Assembly (NCBI RefSeq): GCF_000421405.1
Contig: NZ_ATWY01000019.1
Span: 1-64,000, forward strand
Direction of reading: 5' to 3'
From: Butyrivibrio sp. NC2007
Lineage (GTDB): Bacteria > Bacillota > Clostridia > Lachnospirales > Lachnospiraceae
Length of the DNA stretch: 64,000 nt
Shown: positions 7,207 through 15,627 of the stretch, piece by piece
How the letters are laid out: each line of letters starts with the position of its first letter
How positions within the stretch are numbered: the first letter of the stretch is position 1
Notes under the pieces: model-generated
What the model saw: the letters and a program-made list of their open reading frames with translations, nothing else
Databases searched by the model: none
What the model was told of the DNA's origin: nothing
Program-made: the position numbers and the translations under genes

Positions 7207-8427
7207 TCAGATGATGATCTTGCCTTCAAGATTTGCCATCACTTCCTGCTTCTTTTCTCCGGTACATTCTGCATAGATGTCCATGGTCGTTGAGATGTCA
7301 TGATGGCCCATGATCGACTGGATGACTTTCAAGTTGGACTCATTCTCGCACAGCCTCGTGCAGAATGTATGTCTGAGATTGTGGGCTGATATCTGCGGTA
7401 TCATAATAGGTTCTCTCTTCTCCTGCTTTGCTAGTCTTTCCTCCAGCTTGTTGGCATCATCTATGATGCTGTGGAGTGCGCGGTTGACTGCTCCTGCCAT
7501 CTGTACGGTTCTGCTACCCGTGGAAAAGACAAATCCAGAATAGCCATCCACTTCTTCCTCGCAGAAACCGATGATCTTCTGGAACTCATATTCCATAAGA
7601 AAAGCATCAAACACTTCCTGTACCATGGGAATTGTCCTCATTCCGGCGGCAGTCTTGGTTGTAGTCTCAATACGCTTTCTGCAGTCGCCCTCCTCATCAG
7701 GTCTGTCGCTAAGTGAATGGTTGACACTGATGATACGCTTCTCGAAATCAAGGTCATCCCAGGTAAGACCGAGGCATTCTCCTATTCTCATCCCGGTTCC
7801 CAGAAGGATTGTGAAAATCGGAAGCCATCCGTGATATTTGCTGCTGGAGCGAAGGAAATCCATAAACTGCTTCTGCTCCGGAATAGAAAGGGCAAATCTC
7901 TTTTCCTTGATCCAGTACCTGCTGTGCTTTATCTCGTTCATTACCCCTTCTGTAGGATTGGTTCTGATAAGCCCGTCCCTTACTGCCATCTGGAAAGCAG
8001 GATGGAGCACCGTGTTCACGTGATCAACTGTGGTTGCCTTTAGTCCCTTGTCAATCATCAGGCCATAGTAGAACCTCTTGATATCTGAGTACTTGATATC
8101 GACAATCTTACATTTTCCAATCCCCTCATCAATGTACTTGGCACTGTTCCTGTAAGCTCCTCTTGTAGATACCTTAAGGTCATACTTGGTAGCAAGGTAA
8201 CTGTCAACCATATGGCTCACTTCGATCGTGCCTGCCTTATGAGGGTCGAGTCCATCCTCATAGTCGCGCAGGAGTTTTTTCTTGCGCTCCCTCATTCCAA
8301 CCAGTGTCTTTGAATAGATCTGATGTCTTTTACCTGTGCGGTCTGTGTAGGCAAAGCAGTATCTGCCGTCTGCTCTCTGATACTCACCGCTATGCAGAAC
8401 ATATCCTCTATTATCTTTTCTTGGCAT
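7207..8427 (-). CDS. tyrosine recombinase/integrase, Tn916 Int type
   Basis: 406 residues, the usual length of Tn916-type integrases. An N-terminal arm-type DNA-binding domain (GEYQRADGRYCFAYTDRTGKR) is followed by a SAM-like core-binding domain and the catalytic domain. With the start at 8427 the catalytic residues are R214 (GTGMRIGE), H349 and R352 (HNLRHTF), H375 (GHHD) and Y385 (MDIYAEC). GGAGG lies six bases before this ATG; the longer frame to 8508 has no such site. It shares a block with an excisionase-like gene. It probably integrates and excises a mobile segment, or resolves the replicon. Confidence 0.93.
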   Translation of the reverse strand: MPRKDNRGYVLHSGEYQRADGRYCFAYTDRTGKRHQIYSKTLVGMRERKKKLLRDYEDGLDPHKAGTIEVSHMVDSYLATKYDLKVSTRGAYRNSAKYIDEGIGKCKIVDIKYSDIKRFYYGLMIDKGLKATTVDHVNTVLHPAFQMAVRDGLIRTNPTEGVMNEIKHSRYWIKEKRFALSIPEQKQFMDFLRSSSKYHGWLPIFTILLGTGMRIGECLGLTWDDLDFEKRIISVNHSLSDRPDEEGDCRKRIETTTKTAAGMRTIPMVQEVFDAFLMEYEFQKIIGFCEEEVDGYSGFVFSTGSRTVQMAGAVNRALHSIIDDANKLEERLAKQEKREPIMIPQISAHNLRHTFCTRLCENESNLKVIQSIMGHHDISTTMDIYAECTGEKKQEVMANLEGKIII

Positions 8428-8592
8428 TTGATTCCTCCATTTATCTAATAAAAAGAGGAATAGCCGGTTCATAAGTTCATTATAATCCGTCATATTCCTC
8501 AGTTTCAATCCATATTTATCCTCTTAAAAATCCCAAAAACCGCATAAATGCTGCTATTTGGACTTGTGTGTATCTGTATGGATCCCTATGGA

Positions 8593-8826
8593 TTACTCAT
8601 CATACTCACAATTATTTTCTATGTGATCATTTACCTTAATCGTATCGATCAGAACACGTCCCTTCACGTAATACCTTGCTTTTGCATCTTTAGCCAGCTC
8701 TTCTATAGAGTGTCTCCCCAGAGAATACAGAAGCATCGCCTCCTTGTAGGTTACGTATTTTTTCTGACCCGACATCACCAGTTCCCTCAGTTCTTTTTCC
8801 TCCAATTGCTTCCTCATCTTTGGCAT
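8593..8826 (-). CDS. excisionase-like DNA-binding protein (DUF6462 type)
   Basis: 77 residues with one copy of the unit found twice in the protein at 5961-6422: KKYVTYKEAMLLYSLGRHSI, then AKDAKARYYVKGRVLIDTIKV. The size, the winged-helix-like pattern and the position just upstream of the integrase fit an excisionase/directionality factor. AAGGAG lies seven bases before the ATG. Its first 137 bp overlap the end of the sigma-like gene in another frame. Confidence 0.72.
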   Translation of the reverse strand: MPKMRKQLEEKELRELVMSGQKKYVTYKEAMLLYSLGRHSIEELAKDAKARYYVKGRVLIDTIKVNDHIENNCEYDE

Positions 8827-9412
8827 TGCACAACTCCTTCCATCTTCTCATCTGTTTTCTTCTTGTATCTTCTATGAATTCTATTGCCTTTTTCTTTACC
8901 TTGCTGCGGTTGCGGTAAACCCTTGACTTGGCAGAGTCGTAATAGTTCTTGCTGTCATCCGCAATCTGCTGGAGATCTCTTTCTCCTGTAAGAAGGTCTT
9001 TGACTTCATTTCTCTGCTTTCTTGGAAGGATGACCATCGCATCATTGAGGTCCTTATAATCTGTCCTCATATCCTGAAGAGCCTGGATCTGGATGTCGTG
9101 CTTCATATCCTCATCCGCCCCCTTCATGGCATCATCAATGTTCCCATCCTGTATATCCTGTATCAGGGTCAGATTTCCTGTCGCCTCCATGCAGGTCGGA
9201 TCACTCTTCCCTGAGGTCTGGACCCTGATACCAAGATCTCCTCTTGCCTCTCTCCGGTTAAAAGCCTTCTCTTCCTTAATATCATCAAAGAGCCTTCCTT
9301 CAAACATATCCGCCAGCTCAAGAAAGTTATCATAGTGTTCAAATATGATATCGATCCTCTTGCCGTTGTCAGATTCCGCATAAATAAGTAGAAAATCATT
9401 TTCAGCCGCCAT
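8690..9412 (-). CDS. sigma-70 region-4-like DNA-binding protein
   Basis: 240 residues from the ATG at 9412, which has AAGGAGGG four bases upstream. Residues about 130-190 resemble a sigma region 4 helix-turn-helix: LPRKQRNEVKDLLTGERDLQ, IADDSKNYYDSAKSRVYRNR, then a basic helix. The N-terminal half is acidic and not recognised. The last 45 codons overlap the excisionase-like gene out of frame and are Gly/Glu-rich, unlike the rest, so the original end may have been lost or shifted. It may control the integrase module, as small sigma-like proteins do in Tn916-type elements. Confidence 0.6.
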   Translation of the reverse strand: MAAENDFLLIYAESDNGKRIDIIFEHYDNFLELADMFEGRLFDDIKEEKAFNRREARGDLGIRVQTSGKSDPTCMEATGNLTLIQDIQDGNIDDAMKGADEDMKHDIQIQALQDMRTDYKDLNDAMVILPRKQRNEVKDLLTGERDLQQIADDSKNYYDSAKSRVYRNRSKVKKKAIEFIEDTRRKQMRRWKELCNAKDEEAIGGKRTEGTGDVGSEKIRNLQGGDASVFSGETLYRRAG

Positions 9413-9544
9413 CTTTCCCTCCTTTGAAACGATGAAAACCAAAAGCAATATGTTGTTAGTCTTAAGACTCTTATATAATATAGTAGAAACAGCTTCAAAA
9501 TCGTCCGATGTTCAGACATCATGTTCCGAGTTTCAGACATAATA

Positions 9545-9605
9545 AAAGCAGCCATTCAATGACTGCTTTCATCCTAAAAAACTCCCGACCAGATGTCGAG
9601 AGTTT
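9545..9605 (-). terminator. tandem terminator hairpins
   Basis: On the minus strand the stem at 9579-9605 (AAACTC/GAGTTT with an inner CGAC/GTCG) is followed by TTTTTT. A second AAAGCAG/CTGCTTT stem at 9545-9569 follows. Together they end the 52-aa gene's transcript. Confidence 0.7.
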
Positions 9606-9657
9606 ATGGTATATCCAACTATAAGAACCAGTTAGGCAAGTTGATTTTCTAAGAAAG

Positions 9658-9816
9658 TTATGAGCGCCTTTTATCTTCAGGAACCCATGTATGCCATGCT
9701 GGTGCTTTAGGCATCTCCTCCCCTGTGATCAGGGACTTGATCACACGTCTGTGGATGAAAAGACATCCACCAAAGAGTATTGCTACTACTGCCAATATTA
9801 CATTTCCTGACTTCAT
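9658..9816 (-). CDS. 52-aa single-pass membrane protein
   Basis: A short gene with AGGAGG seven bases before its ATG. The protein begins MKSGNVILAVVAILFGGCLF, one clear membrane segment, then a basic stretch and a Trp/Pro-rich tail ending WHTWVPEDKRRS. The terminators at 9545-9605 lie directly downstream. No family recognised; the ribosome site, membrane segment and terminator argue that it is real. Confidence 0.6.
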   Translation of the reverse strand: MKSGNVILAVVAILFGGCLFIHRRVIKSLITGEEMPKAPAWHTWVPEDKRRS

Positions 9817-10217
9817 CTTAAACCTCCTGCTGTTTATTTGTTCAATTGTTTTTCAATGCTTCACACTAAGGTATCCGGCTTCTCTGAAGGTATAAACCTT
9901 TCAGCTATATTTCCATCTTTATCAATTTAAACAATTTAATACAATATGATTGTATCACATTCAATTCTGAATTCAAGATATCTTTTATTAATTCTTTGTT
10001 TATATTTACAAAGCATTAAGCTGCTTTGTACGGTAAATTTTCAGGGTAAACGCACACTTTTTAATAAATAAATTATCGAACTAAATGCACACAAAGCCAG
10101 AGTTTTTCAGCACTCTGGCTTATTTTTTATGCCCTTAACTTCACTGATTCAGGTGAATAATAGCTTCTGACAAATCCAGAGTATTAAGCCGTATTTTGGA
10201 AAAACGCTTATCTTTAA
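9817..10217 (+). other. gene-free region with an orphan plus-strand terminator
   Basis: No supportable protein frame. A perfect 10-bp stem (10094-10103 with 10112-10121, AAGCCAGAGT/ACTCTGGCTT) runs into TATTTTTTAT on the plus strand. No plus-strand gene lies upstream of it, so a small RNA of up to about 270 nt ending near 10128 is possible. AT-rich sequence fills 9920-10020. Confidence 0.4.
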
Positions 10218-11711
10218 TCATGCATGTTTTTTGAAATCTTTGGCAAGGCCTGTTTTCTTCTCTTCAAATCTCATAATATTATCATTTTCTATCCTATTAG
10301 CCGGTGCATAATTTTCATACTTCTTTTTTTGATGTGGCTGCGATTTCCAAATCTCATCGGCAGCAGGGGCCCACTTGAGAGCATAGTCATCACACTTTGC
10401 ACATAAATGCTCTACACTCTCCTCCGATTCTTCATTTGTGCCATGTGCTTTTGATCTTTCCACCATCTCCCTTAGAAGTTTTGGATTTTCGAGCATCGGA
10501 CACGGTCTTAAGTGATTTTTATTAAAGGGCTGTCCCTTATGATATTCCATGAAAAGCGGACTCTTTAGCATTTCCAAAATAGAATTGTCATGTATATTAG
10601 TGTTTGAAAAATGGATGAAAACGCAAGGTTCTGCATCTCCGCTTGAGTTAATATGGAAATAATTCCTTCCACCTGCAATACATCCACCTACAGCTTCTCC
10701 GTCATTCTGAAAATCCATCGGAAAGAAGCCTGTATCACATTCGTTTGAGCGAATCCATCTGATACGTTCTATCATCAGCTTTCTCTGCTCTACGGTAGGC
10801 ATCAGCTCCGGTACCGCATTATTTCCAACCGGCATATAGTGGAAGAAAAAGCCAAATCTCGCGCCTTTTTCTGCAATATACTTTATAAATTCAGGATTTG
10901 TCACGGCTTCAATATTATTTCTTGTATAGCAAATAGATGTACCAAAGAGAATCCCGTATTTTTTGAAAAGAGACATTGCATTCATCACTGCATCATAATG
11001 ACCGATTCCTCTTCTTGCATCATTAGTTTCAGGTGTCCCCTCTATGGAAAGCATGAATGTAATATTTCCCAGCCGTACAACCTCTTTACAAAAATCATCA
11101 TCCACAAGAGTTGAATTACTATATATTCCGAACTGCACATCATTATGCTTTTCTGCAAGCTTAAGTATATCTGCCTTCCTGACAAGGGGCTCTCCACCTG
11201 TCATCATATAGAGATACACGCCCAGCTCTTTTCCCTGAGTTACTATCTTATCCATATCGGCAAAAGACAAATTGTTCTTTGGTCCATAAGTGCCTGACCA
11301 GCATCCTTTACAGTGCATATTGCAGGCAGAAGTAGGATCAAAAAGTATAAGCCATGGTATGTTACAGCCGTATTTTTCCCTGTTCTTCCGTATAGTCTTT
11401 GTTCCCCTGAAGAAAGCCTCGTACCCCAGATTGAGCATGGTCATTTTGGCTATATGCGGATCAGTTTCATCCACTACTCTGTTTATAAAGTTTACCCAGC
11501 GGTTATCCGGATCCTTAAATGCACGTCTAACAGCTTCCAGTTTTTCAGGATCAGCAGCCTTCTTTCCCCAAAAGCGTTCTGCTTCATCAACGAGCTTTAA
11601 GTATGTTTTGGTGCGGTCATCAGTCTTATCAAGATGGCCAAGGAATTTGTCTATCAGGATACTAAAAGCTTGTCTTTGCGCTGCATGTGAAATATTTGTA
11701 AATGTGTTCAT
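10218..11711 (-). CDS. radical SAM enzyme with SPASM-like C-terminal cysteines
   Basis: 497 residues from the ATG at 11711 (GGGAG upstream; the longer frame lacks a site). The [4Fe-4S] radical SAM motif is CNMHCKGC (Cys130, 134, 137), followed by MMTGGEPL and a SIEGTPETNDARRG block typical of TIM-barrel radical SAM enzymes. C-terminal cysteines (GGCIAG, EPCVF, RPCPM, CAKC) suggest an auxiliary cluster. An N-terminal helical extension of about 110 residues is unusual. It is transcribed divergently from a TetR regulator that probably controls it. The substrate is unknown; peptide or metabolite modification are both possible. Confidence 0.87.
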   Translation of the reverse strand: MNTFTNISHAAQRQAFSILIDKFLGHLDKTDDRTKTYLKLVDEAERFWGKKAADPEKLEAVRRAFKDPDNRWVNFINRVVDETDPHIAKMTMLNLGYEAFFRGTKTIRKNREKYGCNIPWLILFDPTSACNMHCKGCWSGTYGPKNNLSFADMDKIVTQGKELGVYLYMMTGGEPLVRKADILKLAEKHNDVQFGIYSNSTLVDDDFCKEVVRLGNITFMLSIEGTPETNDARRGIGHYDAVMNAMSLFKKYGILFGTSICYTRNNIEAVTNPEFIKYIAEKGARFGFFFHYMPVGNNAVPELMPTVEQRKLMIERIRWIRSNECDTGFFPMDFQNDGEAVGGCIAGGRNYFHINSSGDAEPCVFIHFSNTNIHDNSILEMLKSPLFMEYHKGQPFNKNHLRPCPMLENPKLLREMVERSKAHGTNEESEESVEHLCAKCDDYALKWAPAADEIWKSQPHQKKKYENYAPANRIENDNIMRFEEKKTGLAKDFKKHA

Positions 11712-11856
11712 ATCGTCTCCCAGTATTTTTATGAATATTGACAAAACATCTGTCTGATAATACATTTATATCATCTATACAAATGTCAAACAATATGTTG
11801 TGCGTATTTGATACACAATTTTACAAAATGTCGTGACAATACAAATGGAGGCCAAA
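11712..11856. promoter_or_regulatory. divergent promoter region with TGTCA-type repeats
   Basis: Between the radical SAM and TetR starts are repeated TGTCA/TGACA words: TTGACAAAACA near 11738, ACAAATGTCAAACAATATG near 11780 and ACAAAATGTCGTGACA at 11823-11838. They are candidate TetR operators. Assignment is by position and repetition only. Confidence 0.4.
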
Positions 11857-12405
11857 ATGTCCACAGAGCTTGAAAAAAGAAATATACGAAGAATGTCAAA
11901 TAAGGAGTCCAATAGAATTACTAAAGAATGCATCTGTGATGCGCTGATCGGATTGATGAAAGAGCATCCGTACAAAGATATAAATATGACCATGATAATA
12001 AAAAAATCAGGAGCTTCAAGAGCTTCTGTCTACAGAAATTATCCTTCAAAAGAGGCTATCATTCAAGACATTACAAAAAACATAACTGACGAGCTCAGCG
12101 CTTCTTTGACAGGACTGTTGCAGAAAAGTAACACGTATGAGTGGTTTTTAAAGGTGTTTTCAAGGCTGCACTCCGATAAAGACATGTGTGTACTTATCCG
12201 TAATTCAAATATCTCTTTTACGGATATGTTCTATAATGCCTTATGTATTGCCTCAGACAGCGAATACGCTTCCCATCATGAATATATTGCCAGAGGTATT
12301 GCTGCCGGCTTATGGGAAGTGTCGCTGACATGGATAAAAAACGGTATGAAAGAATCTCCTGAATATATGGCAAGGGTATGCTCAGAAACCTTAAGATTGG
12401 AATGA
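11857..12405 (+). CDS. TetR/AcrR-family transcriptional regulator
   Basis: 182 residues. The N-terminal helix-turn-helix is clear: TKECICDALIGLMKEHPYKD, then MTMIIKKSGASRASVYRNYP and SKEAIIQDI. The C-terminal ligand domain is variable. I start at the ATG at 11857, which has GGAGG just upstream; an ATG at 11833 lacks one. It is divergent from the radical SAM gene and likely represses it and itself through the shared intergenic region. Confidence 0.88.
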   Translation: MSTELEKRNIRRMSNKESNRITKECICDALIGLMKEHPYKDINMTMIIKKSGASRASVYRNYPSKEAIIQDITKNITDELSASLTGLLQKSNTYEWFLKVFSRLHSDKDMCVLIRNSNISFTDMFYNALCIASDSEYASHHEYIARGIAAGLWEVSLTWIKNGMKESPEYMARVCSETLRLE

Positions 12406-12512
12406 AAATTACTTAACGAAACATCCAAAAGTTTTATTCAAGAGACAAAATCTGAAAAGCTTGCCCCATCCGGAAACAAATCCTGATTCATATCATCACG
12501 TCACCCTTCATA

Positions 12513-12647
12513 CTATACTGACACGGCATTTCGTCCAAGGATATTGGGTTCGTCTGTAAAAAAAGCAATGATTGTATCCCCAAAGTACTCTGAAAGCTCA
12601 GCATAGTATTTCTCATGAGTAAGTTCAATAAACTTTTGCACCTTCAT
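12513..12647 (-). pseudogene. fragment of a glycoside-hydrolase-like gene
   Basis: 44 codons reading IELTHEKYYAELSEYFGDTI then IAFFTDEPNILGRNA. The THEKYY...YFG...FTDEP pattern is what I recall from the catalytic barrel of GH2/rhamnosidase-like glycoside hydrolases. Nothing upstream or downstream in frame continues the protein, so only a scrap survives. It overlaps the transposase fragment by 23 bp, marking a recombination junction near 12650. Confidence 0.5.
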
Positions 12648-12798
12648 AACGTTTTCCTTTAAATACACGATGCTTTTCAATTTCTCTGATTACAGTTGAA
12701 TGGGATTTTCCTATCTTTCTAGATATCAGATTAGGATTAAGATTATTATCAAGACCTTCCTGAATATAAACACGATCATCTAATGTCATATGAGACAT
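12625..12798 (-). pseudogene. N-terminal fragment of an IS30-like transposase
   Basis: 57 codons: MTLDDRVYIQEGLDNNLNPN, then ISRKIGKSHSTVIREIEKHR, the helix-turn-helix of IS30-family transposases. The DDE catalytic domain is absent; the frame runs into the glycoside hydrolase scrap and stops. No terminal inverted repeats were found, so this is a remnant and not an active element. Confidence 0.6.
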
Positions 12799-12882
12799 TT
12801 TTTCACCTGTCTTTCATATAATGTGTTGATCATCATATGAACACAAGAGACCCATATTCGAAATACGTCTTGATATATAGAA

Positions 12883-12942
12883 AAAAAGAATTCTCAGACT
12901 AAACGCAACACCTATAGAATAGTGTGCTTTTAATCTGAGAAA
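12883..12942 (-). terminator. Rho-independent terminator
   Basis: On the minus strand CTCAGATTAAA pairs with TTTAGTCTGAG (one wobble) and is followed by AATTCTTTTTTT. It ends the TVP38/truncated phosphoesterase transcript. Confidence 0.75.
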
Positions 12943-12977
12943 TACGCGTTTAACTAAATAATTTACAAAGCTGCTTT

Positions 12978-13079
12978 TCACATTCTTTTTTCGTGATTTC
13001 TCCATGCTTTTCCGAATACATCCATTGGTTTGTCTGCCTGAAAAGACAGATGGAGATCTCCAAGTGCATATAGTGCCAT
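12978..13079 (-). pseudogene. truncated metallophosphoesterase (first 33 residues)
   Basis: Begins MALYALGDLHLSFQADKPMD, the start of a calcineurin-like phosphoesterase with the first metal-binding GDLH motif, then ends at a stop after 33 codons. A full-length enzyme has about 230 residues. Its ATG follows the stop of the TVP38 gene directly, so it was once the second gene of that operon. The rest has been replaced by the fragments and terminator downstream. Confidence 0.65.
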
Positions 13080-13772
13080 TTATTCACCACTATTAACAGT
13101 TTTTTTCTTAATAAGCATAGCAACAGCCAGGTAAACGACTACTGCAATGATCGCGCCCGCAGCAATATAGCTGTATTGGTTCTCTAGCATCTTTTCAGCT
13201 CCGAATGTATAGATAAAGATATGCGGAAACCTTGCAACAAAAGTGATCAGGATCCATTGGACCACATTTTCTTTTGAATAAAAGCCAAGCCATGCATACG
13301 TATCTTTTGGTAATGGTAAAAGCATGAACAGAACATGTACTAATACCGGATTTTTATTTAGAACAAGATTTTCAACCTGTTCCAATTTACTTTTGGGAAA
13401 AAGCAGAAGCAAAAAATCTCTTCCAAATTTCTTTCCCAAGAGGAATGCAGTTGTGTTTGCCATAGTTGCAAATATATCACAAATGATTGCTCCCTTAATG
13501 CCTCCAAATGCAGCGCCAGCAGCAAGATAAAACGGAAGTCCTGGTATGCAGTTTGAGAGTGTCTGTAAAAAAACAAAAAATCCAAACACTAATAGTCCAA
13601 AGATGCCTCTGCTTTTAACATATTCTTGAAATCCATCTGCATCACCAACAAAAGCAATCATAGGTTTTCCAATTAAAAAGTAAATACCAAGCAGGAAAAA
13701 AGCAACAAAACATACAATCAGGATTCTCCGCTTATTATTCTTTTGAGATTTGTTTGTGGACTCTGATTGCAT
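13080..13772 (-). CDS. TVP38/TMEM64 (VTT/SNARE-associated) membrane protein
   Basis: 230 residues with about six membrane segments. The VTT-domain core is recognisable: GFFVFLQTLSNCIPGLPFYL, AAGAAFGGIKGAIICDIFA, and a later FMLLPLPKDTYAW block. Start at 13772 with GGAGAGGAC upstream. DedA/TVP38 proteins are inner-membrane proteins connected with lipid transport and membrane homeostasis. The next gene in the operon has been truncated. Confidence 0.8.
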   Translation of the reverse strand: MQSESTNKSQKNNKRRILIVCFVAFFLLGIYFLIGKPMIAFVGDADGFQEYVKSRGIFGLLVFGFFVFLQTLSNCIPGLPFYLAAGAAFGGIKGAIICDIFATMANTTAFLLGKKFGRDFLLLLFPKSKLEQVENLVLNKNPVLVHVLFMLLPLPKDTYAWLGFYSKENVVQWILITFVARFPHIFIYTFGAEKMLENQYSYIAAGAIIAVVVYLAVAMLIKKKTVNSGE

Positions 13773-13808
13773 CGCATGTCCTCTCCAAAATGACAGTATA
13801 TGTGAAAA

Positions 13809-14543
13809 TCATTCGAGCCTATCTGTTACAAGTTCTGCCCAGGCCGGTACAAACCCTGAACCGATAGCAACCTTTTGGGAAGCGATATGTCCCATGGAAG
13901 TACCGTAATATGGAAGCCTTCCCTTATCAAGGATCTCATTTTTAAGAAGCGCAACAAGCATCTTTCCTATGCCCTTCTGTCTTCCGTTTGGCTCCACATT
14001 TATTCCTATCTGCCACATCATAGGACTGTCCATGCTTGCCCCTGCCATACCAAGGATTTCACCATCCTTTATGGCTGCGACACCTACCATGTCAGGTGCA
14101 GTTTTGCAGAAGGTATAAGCTTCGCAGAACCTGTTATCTCCCCTAAACTGCTCGATTTCCTTGCCCCGATACCACTTAATATCATATCCGGAAGTGTCTA
14201 CATCAGATTTTTCCTCGGATATATAAAACGGATGGGACATGCCTATCTGGTATCCATCCTGATGCAGTCTGTCGTTCAGCTTTCGAAGGTTTTTTGCTTC
14301 CATAAACCACTCAGAACCATAACTTTCAAAGTTTTCCTGACACCAGGCAATAATATCTTCTCTGCCGGTAAACAGGAGCTTTCCGTTAACACATACAAGC
14401 TTAAGGTAGCATTCTTCTTTTTCCTGGTATCTGCGCCTGCCATCTACAGGGCTATACTTAGTAAAGTGGTTTTTATCATCAATTACATCTTCCCGAGAGC
14501 AACAGTAATCACGGGATAGCTGTTCACAAAGTATATCGTTCAT
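13809..14543 (-). CDS. GNAT-family N-acetyltransferase
   Basis: 244 residues. The acetyl-CoA-binding signature lies in the C-terminal half: IGINVEPNGRQKGIGKMLVA with the R-Q-K-G-I-G loop. It is preceded by GMAGASMDSPMMWQI and followed by GHIASQKVAIGSGFVPAW. The N-terminal 110 residues form an extra domain typical of longer stand-alone acetyltransferases. It follows the small gene at 14548-14739 by four bases, so they are co-transcribed. The acceptor is unknown. Confidence 0.85.
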   Translation of the reverse strand: MNDILCEQLSRDYCCSREDVIDDKNHFTKYSPVDGRRRYQEKEECYLKLVCVNGKLLFTGREDIIAWCQENFESYGSEWFMEAKNLRKLNDRLHQDGYQIGMSHPFYISEEKSDVDTSGYDIKWYRGKEIEQFRGDNRFCEAYTFCKTAPDMVGVAAIKDGEILGMAGASMDSPMMWQIGINVEPNGRQKGIGKMLVALLKNEILDKGRLPYYGTSMGHIASQKVAIGSGFVPAWAELVTDRLE

Positions 14544-14547
14544 AGTC

Positions 14548-14739
14548 CTACTCCATCTCTCCGGTTTCTTTACTGATCCTTATTGTGCTGTCTCCCATAA
14601 GCGGCATGATATCCCCGTCTTCTCTGACAAGACCAAGTCCGAAACACCAATACTCCGGATCCTTAAATGAGTTTACAATAACAAGATTATCTGCCAGCTT
14701 TTGTTTTAATATTTCTCTGGCTTGTTTCTGATCTATCAC
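14548..14739 (-). CDS. 63-aa hypothetical protein, YrhB-like in pattern
   Basis: Starts at a GTG with AGAGG seven bases upstream. The pattern EYWCFGLGLVREDGD then STIRISKETGEME resembles the short YrhB/Imm35-type beta domain that ends in VDKETGE, but the match is weak. It is tightly coupled to the acetyltransferase gene. Confidence 0.45.
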   Translation of the reverse strand: MIDQKQAREILKQKLADNLVIVNSFKDPEYWCFGLGLVREDGDIMPLMGDSTIRISKETGEME

Positions 14740-14772
14740 GCTAAAACCTCTTCTTTACTTTAAGCTCATTTT

Positions 14773-15570
14773 TCATTTTCTACTATGATCGCGATGGTCA
14801 CGGAGGGCAGTCTTAAGACTGTCAAGAACAAGCTCCCTTCCACGATTATGCTCGCTGCTACTATTAAGCAATGGTGTAAAACTTTTAATATTATCTACAA
14901 TCCTCTTTTGATTGACATTACTTCTTTCTATAAAAGCTCTGCTCCTCTCAATTCTGTTTTTGATATTTTCTGGAATCTCTGCGACTTTATCGTATCTTTC
15001 CTGGGCTTTTTCGTTAAATTCGGCGTGGATTTTTTCAACTTCCTCAAGCAGCTGTGAAAGGCTGACTTCTGTCATAGCAAAATCTGCACCGAACAAGATT
15101 GCGAAGCATAGGGCAAGAAGCTCATAGATTAGTGGTGGGATAAGCCCTCTTGCAAATGCTATCAGCGGAAGCAGATACTTTATGATAAGAACACCGGCTA
15201 TCCCAAATGTGCAGCTTACAGGGACGCATATCCTCCCCTGTATATTGAGCGGCATTTTACTGTAATCCCACCATCTGGCATGGAATCTTTTTTCCAGAAC
15301 CCATGAGGTACCAAATTCTGCTATGGCGCTTCCTATATAACATAGGATAAACAATATCCATACAGGAAAATCAGGTTCCGAAAGCCTTGGAAAAAGTACA
15401 AGAACTAATGATGCGCCCACTACACATGAGCCATATATGGGACAGATGGGTCCGAAAAGAAAGCCTCTGTCGGCCCATTTCTTTTCTTTTACAGTGCAGT
15501 ATATGGATTCCCACACCCAACCCAGAAAGCTGTACAGAATAAATTCGACAAAGTACTGAGAAACAATCAT
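14773..15570 (-). CDS. putative ABC-transporter type IV membrane protein (PF06541-like)
   Basis: 265 residues. The first 170 form about five membrane segments with the hallmark opening YSFLGWVWESIYCTVKEKKW, then RGFLFGPICPIYGSCV and LEKRFHARWWDYSKMPLNIQGRIC. That pattern is characteristic of the CmpB/PF06541 group. The last 90 residues are a cytosolic charged helix. No ATPase partner is next to it, so a transport role is unproven. Confidence 0.78.
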   Translation of the reverse strand: MIVSQYFVEFILYSFLGWVWESIYCTVKEKKWADRGFLFGPICPIYGSCVVGASLVLVLFPRLSEPDFPVWILFILCYIGSAIAEFGTSWVLEKRFHARWWDYSKMPLNIQGRICVPVSCTFGIAGVLIIKYLLPLIAFARGLIPPLIYELLALCFAILFGADFAMTEVSLSQLLEEVEKIHAEFNEKAQERYDKVAEIPENIKNRIERSRAFIERSNVNQKRIVDNIKSFTPLLNSSSEHNRGRELVLDSLKTALRDHRDHSRK

Positions 15571-15627
15571 AACTAACCTACAATATCTGCTTTCCTTTAA
15601 ATATTTCTTTCAGGCGATGCTGAATTT

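Noticed and set aside
12625..12798. Active IS30 insertion sequence
   Set aside because: Only the N-terminal helix-turn-helix remains; no catalytic domain or terminal inverted repeats.
13875..14519. 214-codon plus-strand frame antisense to the acetyltransferase
   Set aside because: Shadow of a well-supported GNAT gene; composition is Leu/Ser/His-rich and no motif is present.
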